This document shows, piece by piece, positions 1 through 16,251 of a stretch of DNA of 46,835 bases. Source of the DNA: Anoxybacillus sp. J5B_2022 (GTDB taxonomy: Bacteria; Bacillota; Bacilli; Bacillales; Anoxybacillaceae); assembly GCF_026847645.1 (NCBI RefSeq), contig NZ_JAPSMC010000021.1:1-46835 (forward strand). The letters are read 5' to 3'. The number at the start of each line of letters is the position of its first letter. The stretch's first letter is position 1. Below the pieces are notes generated by a model. The model saw only the letters and a list, made by a program, of their open reading frames with translations, was not told the origin of the DNA and did no database searches. Both the position numbers and the translations under genes were made by a program.

Positions 1-103
1 AAACAGTGCCGTCAATGTACTCTAATCGCTCATCGCTGCTTTACCGCAAAGCAACGTATTGTTCATACGAAACGTTCGAAAAGCGAGGCAACGACACGTT
101 CAT
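1..103 (-). pseudogene. Uma2-family (DUF820) gene start, interrupted by in-frame stop; runs off window
   Basis: Reading the minus strand from an ATG at 101-103 gives a peptide containing SNVSYEQYVALR, a TAA stop at 41-43, then SSDERLEYIDGTV in the same frame up to the window edge. The pattern of Y-E-x-Y-x-A-L followed by D-E-R-x-E-x-I-D-G is the typical N-terminus of Uma2/DUF820 proteins, which have a PD-(D/E)XK nuclease-like fold and unknown roles. One C-to-T change in a CAA codon would explain the stop. AAGAGGG lies just upstream; the in-frame GTG at 95-97 has better spacing. The family call rests on about 30 residues. The stop could also be a base error, or the frame could be chance. Confidence 0.5.
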
Positions 104-122
104 CCCTCTTTTCTTTTCTTCC

Positions 123-152
123 ATTATACAACATGAGACGAATATAAGTCAT
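123..152 (-). promoter_or_regulatory. Candidate SigA promoter downstream of pyrE
   Basis: The -10 is a perfect TATAAT (123-128). Eighteen bases upstream is ATGACT (147-152), a 4/6 match to the -35 consensus, which contains the pyrE stop codon. It would drive the broken Uma2-like gene. No clear terminator separates it from the pyr operon. Confidence 0.35.
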
Positions 153-768
153 TGCCCCCACATTTCTGGATGTTCCCGCCAAGCGCGCAATGTCGCAAGC
201 TCTTGTTCGGTGACGACCCCGAGTTCCACAGCAGTTTCAATTAGCGTATCATAGTCGGTAATCGTGTAGACAGGAATCTTTTCTTCTTGAAATGCTTGTT
301 TCCCTTTTTCTAGCCCGTATGTAAAAATCGCAACGACACCAAGCACGTCACAGCCTGCTTCGCGCAACGCCCGCACAGCATTTAACGAACTTCCTCCAGT
401 CGAAATTAAATCTTCGACGACAACCACTTTTTGCCCTGCTTCGACTTTTCCTTCAATCTGTTTCCCTTTTCCGTGCCCTTTCGCTTGGCTGCGCACGTAA
501 CACATCGGCAAGTTGAGACGATCGCTCGTCCATGCCGCATGCGGAATGCCGGCAGTTGCGGTGCCAGCGATCACTTCTACATCTGGAAAGTGCGCCCGAA
601 TAAGCGCAGTGAGTCTCTCGACAATCGCACTTCTAACCGCCGGATACGCTAACGTCAACCGATTATCGCAATAAATCGGCGATTTCATCCCTGATGACCA
701 TGTAAATGGCGCGCTAGGATTCAAAGATACCGCCCCGATTTGTAACAATTGTGTCGCCACTTCCTTTT

Positions 769-772
<4 letters not shown>
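149..772 (-). CDS. pyrE: Orotate phosphoribosyltransferase
   Basis: PyrE converts orotate and PRPP to OMP, the fifth step of cytoplasmic UMP synthesis. The 207-residue product carries the PRPP-binding motif [14 protein letters not shown] at about residues 116-129 and the flexible-loop segment [11 protein letters not shown] chose the ATG at 770-772 because GGAGGAGAGGG sits just upstream and because it overlaps the pyrF stop as ATGA; an in-frame start seven codons earlier lies inside pyrF. It is the last gene of the pyr operon, so all three PyrR attenuators lie upstream of it. Confidence 0.96.
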
Positions 773-3164
<2,392 letters not shown>

Positions 3165-3168
<4 letters not shown>

Positions 3169-6100
3169 GCGTACACCTTCTTTTCCGACATCGCTGTCGT
3201 TGAAAACGTCATCGATTCGATCACCTGCAGCATCGCTTTCGCCGTATCAAGCGACGTTAAGCATGGAATACCGTTTTCGACTGCTTCGCGGCGAATGCGG
3301 AAACCGTCGCTTTCCGGCTGCTTGCCTTTCGTTAACGTATTGATGACGACTTGCGCTTTTCCTTGCCGAATCACATCTAAAATATTTGGCGATTCGGAAT
3401 GAATTTTATTGACAACCGTCACTGGAATGTTTGCGGCTCGTAACGTTTCCGCCGTTCCGTTCGTTGCCAATAGTTGATAGCCGATCTCGTAAAAACGGCG
3501 AGCCAATTCAATCGCCTCTTCTTTATCTTTATCCGCAATCGTCAACAACACCGCACCGTGTGGGCGAATATGAATGCCTGACGCCACGAGCCCTTTATAT
3601 AACGCCTTTTCAAACGTTTGATCTTTCCCGATGACTTCGCCTGTCGATTTCATTTCCGGCCCGAGCGAAATATCGACGTTGCGCAATTTGGCAAATGAGA
3701 AAACCGGCGCTTTTACATATACCCCTTCGCTTGCTGGCTTTAATCCCGTTGAATACCCGAGATCGTTTAACTTTGCTCCTAAAATGACTTTCGTCGCAAT
3801 ATTCGCCATCGGCACGTCCGTAATTTTGCTTAAAAACGGAACGGTGCGGCTTGAGCGCGGATTGACTTCTAGCACGTATACTTCGTTTTTGTACATGACA
3901 AACTGAATGTTTAACAACCCGACAATTCGTAGACCACGCGCCAATTTCACCGTATAGTCGACAATTTTTTGTTGTATATCGCTCGTTAATGTTTGCGGCG
4001 GATAGACAGCGATCGAGTCCCCTGAGTGAACGCCAGCCCGCTCAATGTGCTCCATAATGCCTGGAATGAATACATCTTCTCCATCAGAAATTGCATCCAC
4101 TTCAATTTCTTTTCCAATCAAATAACGGTCAATCAGCACCGGATGTTGCGGGTTCACTTTTACCGCATGTTCCATGTAATGCAATAGCTCTTCTTCTTTG
4201 TAGACAATTTCCATCGCGCGGCCGCCGAGCACATACGATGGGCGAACGAGCACCGGATAGCCGATTTCTTCAGCGATGCGCACCGCCTCACGAACCGAAA
4301 ACGCCGTTTTTCCTTTCGGTTGCGGGATGCCTAATTGCGACAACGTTTGTTCAAACTTATCGCGGTTTTCCGCACGGTCTAAATCTTCGAGCGATGTGCC
4401 GAGAATGCGTACACCGCGCGCAGCCAGTTCAGCCGCTAAGTTAATCGCCGTCTGGCCGCCAAATTGCACGATGACACCAACCGGCTGTTCTAAATCAATG
4501 ACGTGCATCACGTCTTCGATCGTTAACGGTTCAAAATACAGCTTGTCGGAAATGCTAAAGTCGGTCGATACCGTTTCCGGATTGTTGTTAATAATAATCG
4601 CTTCATATCCCGCTTCTTTAATCGCCCAAACCGAGTGAACGGTCGCGTAGTCAAATTCGATGCCTTGCCCGATGCGAATCGGACCGGACCCAAGAACGAC
4701 GACGCTTTCGCGGGGCGTGACGATTGATTCATTTTCGTCTTCATACGTGCTATAGTAATATGGCGTTTCTGACTCAAACTCAGCCGCGCACGTATCAACC
4801 ATCTTGTAAACAGGGACGATGCCGGCTTGTTTGCGCATATGATACACATCGCGTTCATTCATGTTCCAAAGTTTCGCAATCGCCACATCGGAAAAGCCCA
4901 TTTGTTTTGCTTTTCGCAATACGTCGAGATTGCCGACGCGATCGCGCACGACCGTTTCATAGCGGACGATGCGGTCGATTTTTGTTAAAAAGAAGCGGTC
5001 GATTTGGCTCCATTCGTGAATTTGTTCGATAGAAATGCCGCGGCGCAATGCTTCCGCAATGTAAAACAACCGCTCATCGCCTGCTTTGCGAATGCGTTTT
5101 TCGAGCAACTCGGCGCTCACATCTCCTTTTATGTCAAGATGGTACACATTCGTTTCCAACGAACGCACCGCTTTCAGCAACGACTCTTCAAACGTCCGGC
5201 CGATCGCCATTACCTCGCCGGTCGCTTTCATTTGCGTACCGAGATGACGGTTCGCCGATTCAAATTTATCAAACGGAAAGCGCGGAATTTTTGTCACGAC
5301 ATAGTCAAGCGCCGGTTCAAAGCAAGCATACGTTTTTCCTGTTACCGGATTAATCATTTCATCTAACGTAAGTCCGACCGCTATTTTTGCCGCAAGCTTG
5401 GCAATCGGGTAGCCGGTCGCCTTCGACGCTAGCGCCGATGAGCGGCTGACGCGCGGATTCACCTCAATGACGTAATAATGAAAACTATGCGGGTCAAGCG
5501 CTAGCTGCACGTTGCAGCCGCCCTCAATACCAAGCGCGCGAATAATGCGCAAAGAAGCGTTACGCAACAGTTGATATTCGCGGTCGCTTAACGTTTGGCT
5601 TGGCGCAACGACGATCGAATCGCCTGTATGAATGCCGACCGGATCGATATTTTCCATATTACATACGACGATCGCATTATCGTGTGAGTCGCGCATCACT
5701 TCATACTCAATTTCTTTATAGCCGGCAATGCTTTTTTCTAGCAAACATTGGTGAACAGGGCTTAATTTTAACCCGCTCGAAACAATCTCGATCAACTCTT
5801 CTTCGTTCGTACAAATGCCGCCGCCTGTTCCACCGAGCGTAAACGCTGGACGGACAATAACGGGGTAGCCAATTTTTTTAACAAATGCGAACGCTTCTTC
5901 TAAGCTATGAATAATTTCACTTTCCGGTACTGGCTCGCCTAATTCATTCATCAAGGCGCGGAACAATTCGCGGTCTTCCGCTTTTTCAATCGCTTCTAAT
6001 TTCGTTCCGAGAATTTCTACTCCGCATTCTTCAAGTATGCCCGCTTTCGCCAACTCAACGGCTAAATTCAGCCCCGTCTGGCCACCAAGCGTCGGCAAAA

Positions 6101-6356
6101 TCGCATCCGGGCGCTCCTTGCGGATAATGCGGGAAACAAACTCTAACGTCAGCGGCTCCATATAGACTTTGTCGGCAATTTCTGTATCGGTCATAATTGT
6201 CGCTGGGTTCGAGTTCACGAGAATGACTTTATATCCTTCTTCTTTCAGCGCCAGACACGCTTGCGTTCCGGCGTAATCAAACTCGGCTGCTTGCCCGATC
6301 ACAATCGGACCAGAACCGATGACGAGAATCGTTTCGATATCTTGACGTTTAGGCAT
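3165..6356 (-). CDS. carB: Carbamoyl-phosphate synthase, large subunit
   Basis: CarB (PyrAB) makes carbamoyl phosphate from bicarbonate, two ATP and ammonia channelled from CarA. The 1063-residue protein has the expected duplicated halves, each opening with a GSGP(I) nucleotide-loop motif ([13 protein letters not shown] and [12 protein letters not shown]) and each with an ATP-grasp module ([11 protein letters not shown] and [11 protein letters not shown]). The C-terminal MGS-like domain is the regulatory region in this family. The ATG at 6354-6356 has AGGGGAG in front; an upstream in-frame ATG lies within carA. It overlaps carA by 8 bases. Its place inside the pyr operon marks it as the pyrimidine-regulated enzyme and not the arginine one. 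Confidence 0.97.
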
Positions 6357-7439
6357 GGACGATCTCCCCTTCTTTTTTGAACTGTTCAATCATCGCCATA
6401 AATTCATCAAACAAGCCGTTCGCATCTTCCGGACCCGGAGAAGCTTCCGGATGATATTGCACCGTGAAAGCCGGATAATCGAGATGGCGAAGCCCTTCAA
6501 CCGTTCCGTCGTTTAATGCAACATGCGTCACTTCCAGACGGGTATGCCGCAATGACTCCGCGGTGACCGTATAGCCGTGGTTTTGCGACGTAATCGCCAC
6601 TTTTCCGGTCGCCAAATGTTTGACCGGGTGGTTCGAACCGCGATGGCCAAATTTCATTTTCTCCGTATCCGCACCGCAAGCGAGCGCAAACAGCTGGTGA
6701 CCGAGGCAAATGCCAAAGAGCGGAACGCGCCCGAGTATCCCTTGAATCATATCAATTGCTTCCGGCACATCTTTCGGGTCGCCAGGTCCGTTGGATAACA
6801 TGACGCCGTCCGGATGCAAACGTAGCACATCTTGTGCTGTCGCATTATACGGAAGAACGATGACATCACAGTTTCGTTTATTTAATTCGCGCAAAATGCC
6901 GTGCTTCATTCCAAAGTCAACCAATACGACGCGATGACCGCGGCCCGGGCTTGGATAGGCGCTTTTTGTCGAAACGCGCTTTACTTGATCACGCGGCAGC
7001 TTCGTTTCTTTTAAATAAGTAATGGCCTCTTCCACGCTTACATCCGCATCGCAAATCATCCCTTTTAACGTTCCATATTGGCGAATGATGCGCGTCAATT
7101 TACGCGTATCGACGCCTGCTAAGCCTGGAATGTTTTTTTCTTTGAAATATTCATCAAGCGTCATCTCATTTCGCCAGTTGGAAGGCGCATCGCACATTTC
7201 TTTTACGACAAATCCGTGAATGTGCGGCTCAATTGATTCAAAATCGTCACGGTTAATGCCGTAGTTGCCAATTAACGGATACGTCATCGTGACAATTTGC
7301 CCGCAATAAGACGGATCGGACAAAATTTCCTGATAGCCGGTCATTCCCGTATTAAACACGACTTCCCCGATCTTTTGTTCCGTACTGCCGAACGCTTCCC
7401 CGATGAAAAATGTCCCGTCTTCTAAAATGAGTTGTCGCT

Positions 7440-7443
<4 letters not shown>
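6349..7443 (-). CDS. carA: Carbamoyl-phosphate synthase, small (glutaminase) subunit
   Basis: CarA (PyrAA) hydrolyses glutamine and passes ammonia to CarB. The 364-residue protein has the CarA N-terminal domain ([20 protein letters not shown]) and a class I glutamine amidotransferase domain. The nucleophile is in LFGICLGHQ and the His-Glu pair is in [10 protein letters not shown]. The start is ATG at 7441-7443, overlapping the pyrC stop as ATGA. Length is identical to the B. subtilis protein. The 22 extra in-frame codons upstream lie inside pyrC and are not conserved. Confidence 0.97.
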
Positions 7444-9648
<2,205 letters not shown>

Positions 9649-9679
9649 TCAAAAGCGACTTTCCATATGGTTAGTTTGC

Positions 9680-9836
9680 AAAAAAAGCACCCTGCCTAAC
9701 CGACAGGGTGCTACACCGTTTTTGGGCGTAAAAAGGTGTGTGGAAAGAAACGAACAATTTTCGACGTTCGCCCTTTCTCTTTTTACGCGAACAGGAACAC
9801 CCTTTTAAGTCTCGCGGGACTTAATTAAAAGGTGAT
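9680..9836 (-). promoter_or_regulatory. PyrR attenuator 3 (pyrP-pyrB)
   Basis: Between pyrP and pyrB the transcript contains a PyrR-type anti-antiterminator stem with core AAGTCCCGCGAGACTT (9805-9824), then a terminator AGCACCCTG/CAGGGTGCT followed by a T run (9680-9712). The GGGTG at the 3' foot of the first stem can pair with CACCC in the terminator's 5' arm, so the folds are mutually exclusive. In this family UMP-bound PyrR stabilises the first stem and termination follows. Confidence 0.88.
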
Positions 9837-9837
9837 G

Positions 9838-11142
9838 TTACGCAACATGGTCATCATTTGTTTCTTCGAGTTCAAACATATTTTCGTTGACTTCCGGACG
9901 TCCCGGTAAAATCAAGTTTAAAATGACGCCGACGATCGCAGCTAATGCCATTCCTTGGATTTGGAACGTTTCTGACACTTTTAAGATCGCACCGCCAATG
10001 CCAATGACGAGAATGACGGACGAGATCACTAAGTTGCGTTTATCGCCGAAATCGACTTTACTGTCGACAAGCATCCGCAATCCTGAAGAAGCGATAATTC
10101 CGAACAGAAGAATCGATACACCGCCCATCACCGGCGTCGGAATCGTGCCGATTAAAGCAGTAATTTTACCGACAAAGCCGAACACGATCGCTAATACCGC
10201 TGCGCCCGCTAGCACATAGACGCTATAGACGCGCGTAATAGCAAGCACTCCGATGTTTTCTCCGTACGTTGTTTTCGGTGGTCCGCCAATCAACGCGGAA
10301 ATCATTGTCGCCGTACCGTCACCTAAAATCGAGCGGTGCAAGCCTGGATTTTTAATGTAGTCACGTCCGACGACTTTGCTTAAGACAAGCTGGTGGCCGA
10401 TATGCTCCGACAGTGTGACAATCGCAACTGGCACCATAAGCAGGACAATTTGTCCGGTAATATGAATTGGATAATCGATGCCTGGCAATAAGAAATCTGG
10501 CATTTCAAACAGCTTTGCTTTCGCTACTTTCGATAAATCGACAACGCCGATGATTAGTGCATATACATACCCGACGATAATTCCTGCTAAGACAGGAACT
10601 AAGCTGAACAAGCCGCGCGAGAAAATGGAACATACAATCGTCGCTGCAAGCGTCACAAGCGCTACGGAAAAATACGTGAGGTTATACTTGCCATCTGGTC
10701 CGTTCATCGCCATGCCAACAGCGACATTCGCAAGCCCTAAACCGATGACGATAATGACCGGTCCGACGACAACAGGCGGCAATAAGCTCATAATCCAGCG
10801 ATAGCCTGCCTTTTTAATAATCAACGCTACTACGCCGTATACAAGCCCTGCTAGGAAGCTGCCGATCATTGCTGCTCCAGGTCCTCCGGCTGCTTTAGCG
10901 GCAATAATCGGCGAGATAAACGCAAACGAGGAGCCGAGATAGGCCGGCACTTGCCATTTCGTAATGATCAAAAAGGCAAGCGTTCCAAGGCCGCTCGAAA
11001 TGAGCGCCATCGCTGGACTTAACCCGACAAGATAAGGCACTAAAATCGTCGCTCCGAACATCGCAAATAAATGTTGTAAGCTTAATGTTAGCCATTGCAA
11101 CGGTGAAGGTACGTCTTTAATATCTAATACTGGTTTATTCAT
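9838..11142 (-). CDS. pyrP: Uracil permease
   Basis: A 434-residue nucleobase transporter of the NCS2 family that imports uracil for salvage. The sequence is strongly hydrophobic with about 12 to 14 membrane segments. It has the LQHLFAMFGATILVP opening typical of UraA/PyrP and the conserved segment SEHIGHQLVLSKVVGRD. I chose the second of two adjacent ATG codons (11140-11142), about seven bases after AGGGGAG; the first, at 11143-11145, is nearly as good. It lies between attenuators 2 and 3, so uptake and synthesis genes share UMP control. Confidence 0.94.
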   Translation of the reverse strand: MNKPVLDIKDVPSPLQWLTLSLQHLFAMFGATILVPYLVGLSPAMALISSGLGTLAFLIITKWQVPAYLGSSFAFISPIIAAKAAGGPGAAMIGSFLAGLVYGVVALIIKKAGYRWIMSLLPPVVVGPVIIVIGLGLANVAVGMAMNGPDGKYNLTYFSVALVTLAATIVCSIFSRGLFSLVPVLAGIIVGYVYALIIGVVDLSKVAKAKLFEMPDFLLPGIDYPIHITGQIVLLMVPVAIVTLSEHIGHQLVLSKVVGRDYIKNPGLHRSILGDGTATMISALIGGPPKTTYGENIGVLAITRVYSVYVLAGAAVLAIVFGFVGKITALIGTIPTPVMGGVSILLFGIIASSGLRMLVDSKVDFGDKRNLVISSVILVIGIGGAILKVSETFQIQGMALAAIVGVILNLILPGRPEVNENMFELEETNDDHVA

Positions 11143-11165
11143 CATCTTTCTCCCCTTTTCCATAA

Positions 11166-11242
11166 TAAAAACCCTCTTCGCGCAAGGCACAAAGAGGGTA
11201 TGACAAAATCGCCCCCCTTTGTCAGCCTCGCAGGACTGCCTT
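11166..11242 (-). promoter_or_regulatory. PyrR attenuator 2 (pyrR-pyrP)
   Basis: The PyrR-binding loop core is CAGTCCTGCGAGGCTG (11223-11238). The terminator is ACCCTCTTTG/CGAAGAGGGT followed by TTTTTA (11166-11200). The segment GACAAAGGGG after the loop can pair with CCCTCTTTGT of the terminator's 5' arm, giving the antiterminator. Same architecture as attenuators 1 and 3. Confidence 0.9.
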
Positions 11243-11258
11243 TAAAAAGGGTGTTTAT

Positions 11259-11910
<652 letters not shown>

Positions 11911-11926
11911 TTGTTCACTTGAATTC

Positions 11927-11955
11927 ATTGTACGTTTCATTCGACCGTTTGTCAA
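11927..11955 (-). promoter_or_regulatory. SigA promoter of the pyr operon
   Basis: A perfect -35 TTGACA (11950-11955), a 17-base spacer and TACAAT (11927-11932) lie directly upstream of attenuator 1. The -35 contains the TGA stop codon of rluD. Confidence 0.88.
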
Positions 11956-12863
11956 CGATTATTTCGTAATCGATCGAGCAATTGTTCAAATTCTGGCGGC
12001 AACGGCGCTTCAAACTCCAAATATTCCCCTGTGCGCGGATGAGTAAACCCTAGCACGCCAGCATGCAACGCTTGTCCATCAATCGGCAACGTCTTTTTCG
12101 GACCATATTTCGGGTCACCTGCAAGCGGATAGCCGATGTATTTCATATGAACGCGAATTTGATGCGTCCGTCCGGTTTCCAATTGGCATTCAATAAACGT
12201 ATAATCGGAAAAGCGCTCCAACACCCGAAAATGCGTTACCGCTTCCTTTCCGTCTTCAACGACCGCCATGCTTTGGCGGTCGTGTTTGTCGCGGCCGATT
12301 GGCGCATCAATCGTGCCGTAATCGTGCGGAATGACACCGTGAACAATCGCTTTATATTTGCGCGTCACCGTTTTGTGAACGAGCTGATTGACAAGCGACT
12401 CGTGCGCCATATCGTTTTTCGCGACCATTAATAAACCGGACGTATCTTTATCAATCCGGTGCACAATCCCTGGCCGCAATACGCCATTAATGCCCGATAA
12501 ATCTTTGCAGTGAGCAAGCAGTCCATTCACCAACGTCCCGCGCATATGCCCAGGTGCAGGATGGACGACCATCCCGCGCGGTTTGTTCACAACAAGAACG
12601 TCCGCATCTTCGTAATAAATGTCGAGGTCCATTTCTTCCGGTTCGACGTCCAGCGGCTCCGGCTCTGGCAGAGCAATCGTTACCTCATCGCCGACAGAAC
12701 ATTTATAGTTCGCTTTTACTGCTTTGCCGTTCACCGTGACTAGGCCGTCTTTCATCCATTGTTGCACTTGCGAACGCGACCATTCCTCATTTAAAGTCGC
12801 GATCACTTTGTCAATTCGTTCGCGATCATACTCTTCCTCAATATGAAATGTTACTACGTCCAT
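11952..12863 (-). CDS. rluD: 23S rRNA pseudouridine synthase, RluD family
   Basis: This is the B. subtilis ylyB counterpart. It has an N-terminal S4 RNA-binding domain (residues about 10-60, ERIDKV...SRSQVQQWMKDG) and an RluA-type catalytic domain with HRIDKDTSG, where Asp140 is the nucleophile. ETGRTHQIRVHMKYIGYPL and GDPKYG are further family motifs. The 303-residue length matches. The ATG at 12861-12863 is used; the nine in-frame codons before it lie inside lspA. By family it makes pseudouridines in large-subunit rRNA; the exact positions cannot be read here. It starts two bases after lspA ends. Confidence 0.93.
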   Translation of the reverse strand: MDVVTFHIEEEYDRERIDKVIATLNEEWSRSQVQQWMKDGLVTVNGKAVKANYKCSVGDEVTIALPEPEPLDVEPEEMDLDIYYEDADVLVVNKPRGMVVHPAPGHMRGTLVNGLLAHCKDLSGINGVLRPGIVHRIDKDTSGLLMVAKNDMAHESLVNQLVHKTVTRKYKAIVHGVIPHDYGTIDAPIGRDKHDRQSMAVVEDGKEAVTHFRVLERFSDYTFIECQLETGRTHQIRVHMKYIGYPLAGDPKYGPKKTLPIDGQALHAGVLGFTHPRTGEYLEFEAPLPPEFEQLLDRLRNNR

Positions 12864-12864
12864 A

Positions 12865-13329
12865 TTATGAATTCCCCTTTTCTTTCGCACCCATCACAAA
12901 CGTTTGCAAAAATACGAGCGCCACACCAATAGATAAGGCGGAATCAGCGATATTAAAAATCGGGAAATCGTATGTAAAAATATACGTATGAATAAAATCG
13001 ACGACTTCTTTTCGAACGAGCCGATCAATAAAATTCCCGATTGCTCCGCCAAGCATCAAGCCGAGCGCCACACCGAATAACCGTTCTTCGCGCGGCAAAC
13101 GTTGAATATAAATGACTAAACCAATCACAACGACAACGGTAATCAAATAAAACAGCCAAAACTGCCCTTGCAAAATACCCCATGCCGCTCCACGATTGCG
13201 ATGGGATGTAATATATAATATATTTGGAATAATTGTGATACTCTCACCAATTTTCATGTTTGTTGCAACTAGCCATTTTGTCAACTGATCAATCGCGATC
13301 ACAATAAGCGCAATGAAATAATAAAGCAC
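12865..13329 (-). CDS. lspA: Lipoprotein signal peptidase (signal peptidase II)
   Basis: A 154-residue inner-membrane aspartic protease that cleaves prolipoproteins at the lipobox after lipid attachment. It has four membrane helices. The catalytic pair is visible as GNFIDRLVR (Asp102) and FNIADSAL (Asp129), and the NRGAAWG motif precedes helix 2. The start is GTG at 13327-13329, six bases after GGAGGG. An ATG one base away is in another frame and gives no family match. Pairing with rluD is the common Bacillus arrangement; the ylyA gene that precedes lspA in B. subtilis is absent. Confidence 0.95.
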   Translation of the reverse strand: MLYYFIALIVIAIDQLTKWLVATNMKIGESITIIPNILYITSHRNRGAAWGILQGQFWLFYLITVVVVIGLVIYIQRLPREERLFGVALGLMLGGAIGNFIDRLVRKEVVDFIHTYIFTYDFPIFNIADSALSIGVALVFLQTFVMGAKEKGNS

Positions 13330-13412
13330 ATGACTCCCTCCAACTCGACGTGTGTACTTATGAATTGTAACACAATGATAAAGGGGTAGACAACGATGAC
13401 CGTTTCCCACGG

Positions 13413-13443
13413 AAAAATAAGCCCGCCTGTCACGAGGCGGGCT
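13413..13443 (-). terminator. Terminator after ileS
   Basis: AGCCCGCCTCG/AGGCGGGCT type hairpin (stem 13420-13442) followed by TATTTTT on the minus strand, eight bases after the ileS stop. Confidence 0.88.
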
Positions 13444-13450
13444 CTAGTAT

Positions 13451-16225
13451 TTACGCGGTATAATGCTCTTTTACAATGTGCGCGCAGCGTGGGCATAACG
13501 TCGGGAACGATTCGTTTTGCCCAACGTCTGTTGTCACCACCCAGCAACGCTCACACGTTTCGCCATCTGCCTGACGAACGACAATGGCCATGCTCGCAAA
13601 TTTTTGCGCTGTTTCCGGTGCAGCTTCATACGCTCCAGCGATTTCGAAACCGGATACGATAAAGAGCTGTTTCAAGCTTTCGTTGATCGAATCGAGAAGC
13701 TGTTTCGTTTCCGCCGTCGGATATACCGTCACATGCGCCGTTAACGATTTACCGATCACTTTTTCATTTCGCGCTACTTCCAGCGCTTTTAATACGTCAT
13801 CGCGCACGTTCATAAACGCATCCCATTTTGCTAGCAACTCATCCGTTCCTTCAATTTCCAGCACTTCCGGCATATCGACAAGCTGAACGCTTTCTTCTTT
13901 CTCTTTTCGATTCGGAATATGTCCCCATACTTCATCGGCTGTATGCGGCAAAATTGGGGCAACGAGCTTCGTTAACGCCACAAGCGTTTCGTACAACACT
14001 GTCTGAATCGCGCGACGATCGTGATGGTCTGGCGCTTCAATGTAAAGAATGTCTTTCGCAAAATCTAAATAAAAAGCGCTCAAATCAACGGTGCAGAAAT
14101 TATTCACCTCATGGTAAATCGCTGCAAAATCGTACGTTTCGTATGAACGTTTCACTTTGTCAATCAAGCGGTTTAATTTGACGAGCATATAGCGGTCGAC
14201 TTCGCGCAACTCTGCTAACGGAATCGCGTTTGTTTCCGGATTAAAATCAAACAAGTTGCCGAGCAAGAAGCGAAACGTATTGCGAATTTTCCGATATACT
14301 TCTGCCACTTGCTTTAAAATACTATCAGAAATGCGCACATCCGCTTGGTAATCGACGGAAGCAACCCAAAGCCGCAAAATGTCGGCTCCTAATTGTTCCA
14401 TCACCTTTGCCGGCACAACGACGTTTCCGAGCGATTTGCTCATCTTCCGTCCTTCGCCATCGAGAACGAAGCCATGGCTTAACACTTCTTTATACGGTGC
14501 TTTTCCAGTAACGGCAACAGCGGTCGAAAGCGATGAGTTAAACCAGCCGCGATATTGATCGGACCCTTCTAAATAAAGGTCAGCTGGACGCTGCAAATCG
14601 TCGCGCTCTACCAACACTGCTTGATGCGAAGAACCGGAGTCAAACCAAACGTCCATAATATCGGTTTCTTTCGTAAAGCGTCCGTTCGGGCTGCCCGGAT
14701 GCGTAAAGCCTTCTGGCAATAAATCTTTCGCTTCCCGCTCAAACCAGACGTTCGAACCGTATTGTCTAAATAAGTTCGATACGTGTTCGATCGTTTCGTC
14801 CGTAATAATCGGCTCGCCGTTTTCCGCATAAAAGACCGGAATCGGGACACCCCATGCGCGTTGACGCGAAATACACCAATCCCCACGGTCGCGAACCATG
14901 TTGTATAAACGAGTTTCTCCCCAAGCTGGTACCCAGCTCGTTTCTTGCACTGCTTGCAATAACTCGTCACGAATTTTATCAATCGACGCAAACCACTGTG
15001 ACGTCGCTCGGAAAATCGTCGGTTGCTTCGTGCGCCAATCGTGCGGATACGAGTGCGTAATAAAGCTTAGCTTTAACAATGCACCGACTTCGTTTAATTT
15101 TTCGGTAATCGCCTTGTTTGCCTCATCGTAAAAGAGACCGGCAAAGCCCGGCGCTTCTTCTGTCATATAGCCGCGCTCATCGACCGGACAAAGCACGCCT
15201 AAGCCGTATTTTTGTCCGACGATGAAGTCATCTTCCCCGTGCCCTGGCGCCGTATGAACGCAGCCGGTACCAGCATCCGTCGTGACATGTTCCCCACAAA
15301 CGACGAGCGAATCGCGGTCATAAAACGGATGTTTCGCCACGACATACTCGAGTTCTTTTCCTTTCAACGTTTTGCGGACAACAGCACCTTCCCAACCAAG
15401 CTCTTCTGTCACCGACTCTAATAGCGCCGATGCCACCACATATTTTGCTTCGTCCACTTGAACGACGCTATATTCCAAGTCAGGATGGACCGCGATTCCT
15501 AAGTTTGCTGGAATCGTCCAAGGAGTCGTCGTCCAAATGACGATTTTTTCATCGCCGTCAAGCACACCTTTTCCGTCTTTCACCGGAAACGCTACATAGA
15601 TAGACGGGGAACGTTTATCTTTATATTCAATCTCCGCTTCTGCCAACGCTGATTCGCTTGACGGAGACCAGTAGACAGGCTTCAATCCTTTATAAATCAA
15701 GCCCTTTTTCGCCATTTCGCCAAACACTTTAATTTGTTGCGCTTCATATTCCGGCTTTAACGTAATGTATGGATTGTTCCAATCCCCACGCACGCCAAGC
15801 CGCTTAAACTGCTGGCGCTGATTGTCAATTTGCTCATACGCGTACTCTTCGCAAAGTTTGCGGAATTCGGCCACGCTCATTTCTTTCCGGTTCACGCCTT
15901 TATTTTTCGTGAGCGCCGTTTCGATTGGCAGCCCGTGCGTATCCCATCCAGGGACATACGGTGCGCAGTAGCCACTCATCGATTTGTAGCGAACGATAAA
16001 GTCTTTCAAAATTTTATTGAGCGCATGGCCCATATGAATGTCACCGTTCGCATATGGCGGCCCATCGTGCAGAACAAACAAAGGCCGGCCTTTCGTGCGC
16101 TCCTGCACTTTTCGATAAATGTCCATCTCTTCCCACTTCGCTTGAATTTGCGGTTCGCGCTGTGGCAGATTTCCGCGCATCGGGAAATCCGTTTGTGGCA
16201 TTAATAACGTGTCTTTGTAATCCAT
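13451..16225 (-). CDS. ileS: Isoleucyl-tRNA synthetase
   Basis: This class I synthetase charges tRNA-Ile and edits valine. The 924-residue protein has the HIGH motif as HMGH (residues 64-67), KMSKS at 594-598, the editing-domain [16 protein letters not shown] and a C-terminal zinc site CERCW...CPRC. The C-terminal zinc domain and overall similarity to B. subtilis IleS place it in the bacterial-type, mupirocin-sensitive group. The ATG at 16223-16225 follows GGAGGAATG. It is a single-gene unit between a T-box leader and a terminator. Confidence 0.97.
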   Translation of the reverse strand: MDYKDTLLMPQTDFPMRGNLPQREPQIQAKWEEMDIYRKVQERTKGRPLFVLHDGPPYANGDIHMGHALNKILKDFIVRYKSMSGYCAPYVPGWDTHGLPIETALTKNKGVNRKEMSVAEFRKLCEEYAYEQIDNQRQQFKRLGVRGDWNNPYITLKPEYEAQQIKVFGEMAKKGLIYKGLKPVYWSPSSESALAEAEIEYKDKRSPSIYVAFPVKDGKGVLDGDEKIVIWTTTPWTIPANLGIAVHPDLEYSVVQVDEAKYVVASALLESVTEELGWEGAVVRKTLKGKELEYVVAKHPFYDRDSLVVCGEHVTTDAGTGCVHTAPGHGEDDFIVGQKYGLGVLCPVDERGYMTEEAPGFAGLFYDEANKAITEKLNEVGALLKLSFITHSYPHDWRTKQPTIFRATSQWFASIDKIRDELLQAVQETSWVPAWGETRLYNMVRDRGDWCISRQRAWGVPIPVFYAENGEPIITDETIEHVSNLFRQYGSNVWFEREAKDLLPEGFTHPGSPNGRFTKETDIMDVWFDSGSSHQAVLVERDDLQRPADLYLEGSDQYRGWFNSSLSTAVAVTGKAPYKEVLSHGFVLDGEGRKMSKSLGNVVVPAKVMEQLGADILRLWVASVDYQADVRISDSILKQVAEVYRKIRNTFRFLLGNLFDFNPETNAIPLAELREVDRYMLVKLNRLIDKVKRSYETYDFAAIYHEVNNFCTVDLSAFYLDFAKDILYIEAPDHHDRRAIQTVLYETLVALTKLVAPILPHTADEVWGHIPNRKEKEESVQLVDMPEVLEIEGTDELLAKWDAFMNVRDDVLKALEVARNEKVIGKSLTAHVTVYPTAETKQLLDSINESLKQLFIVSGFEIAGAYEAAPETAQKFASMAIVVRQADGETCERCWVVTTDVGQNESFPTLCPRCAHIVKEHYTA

Positions 16226-16251
16226 TCTTCATTCCTCCACTATTGATCAAT

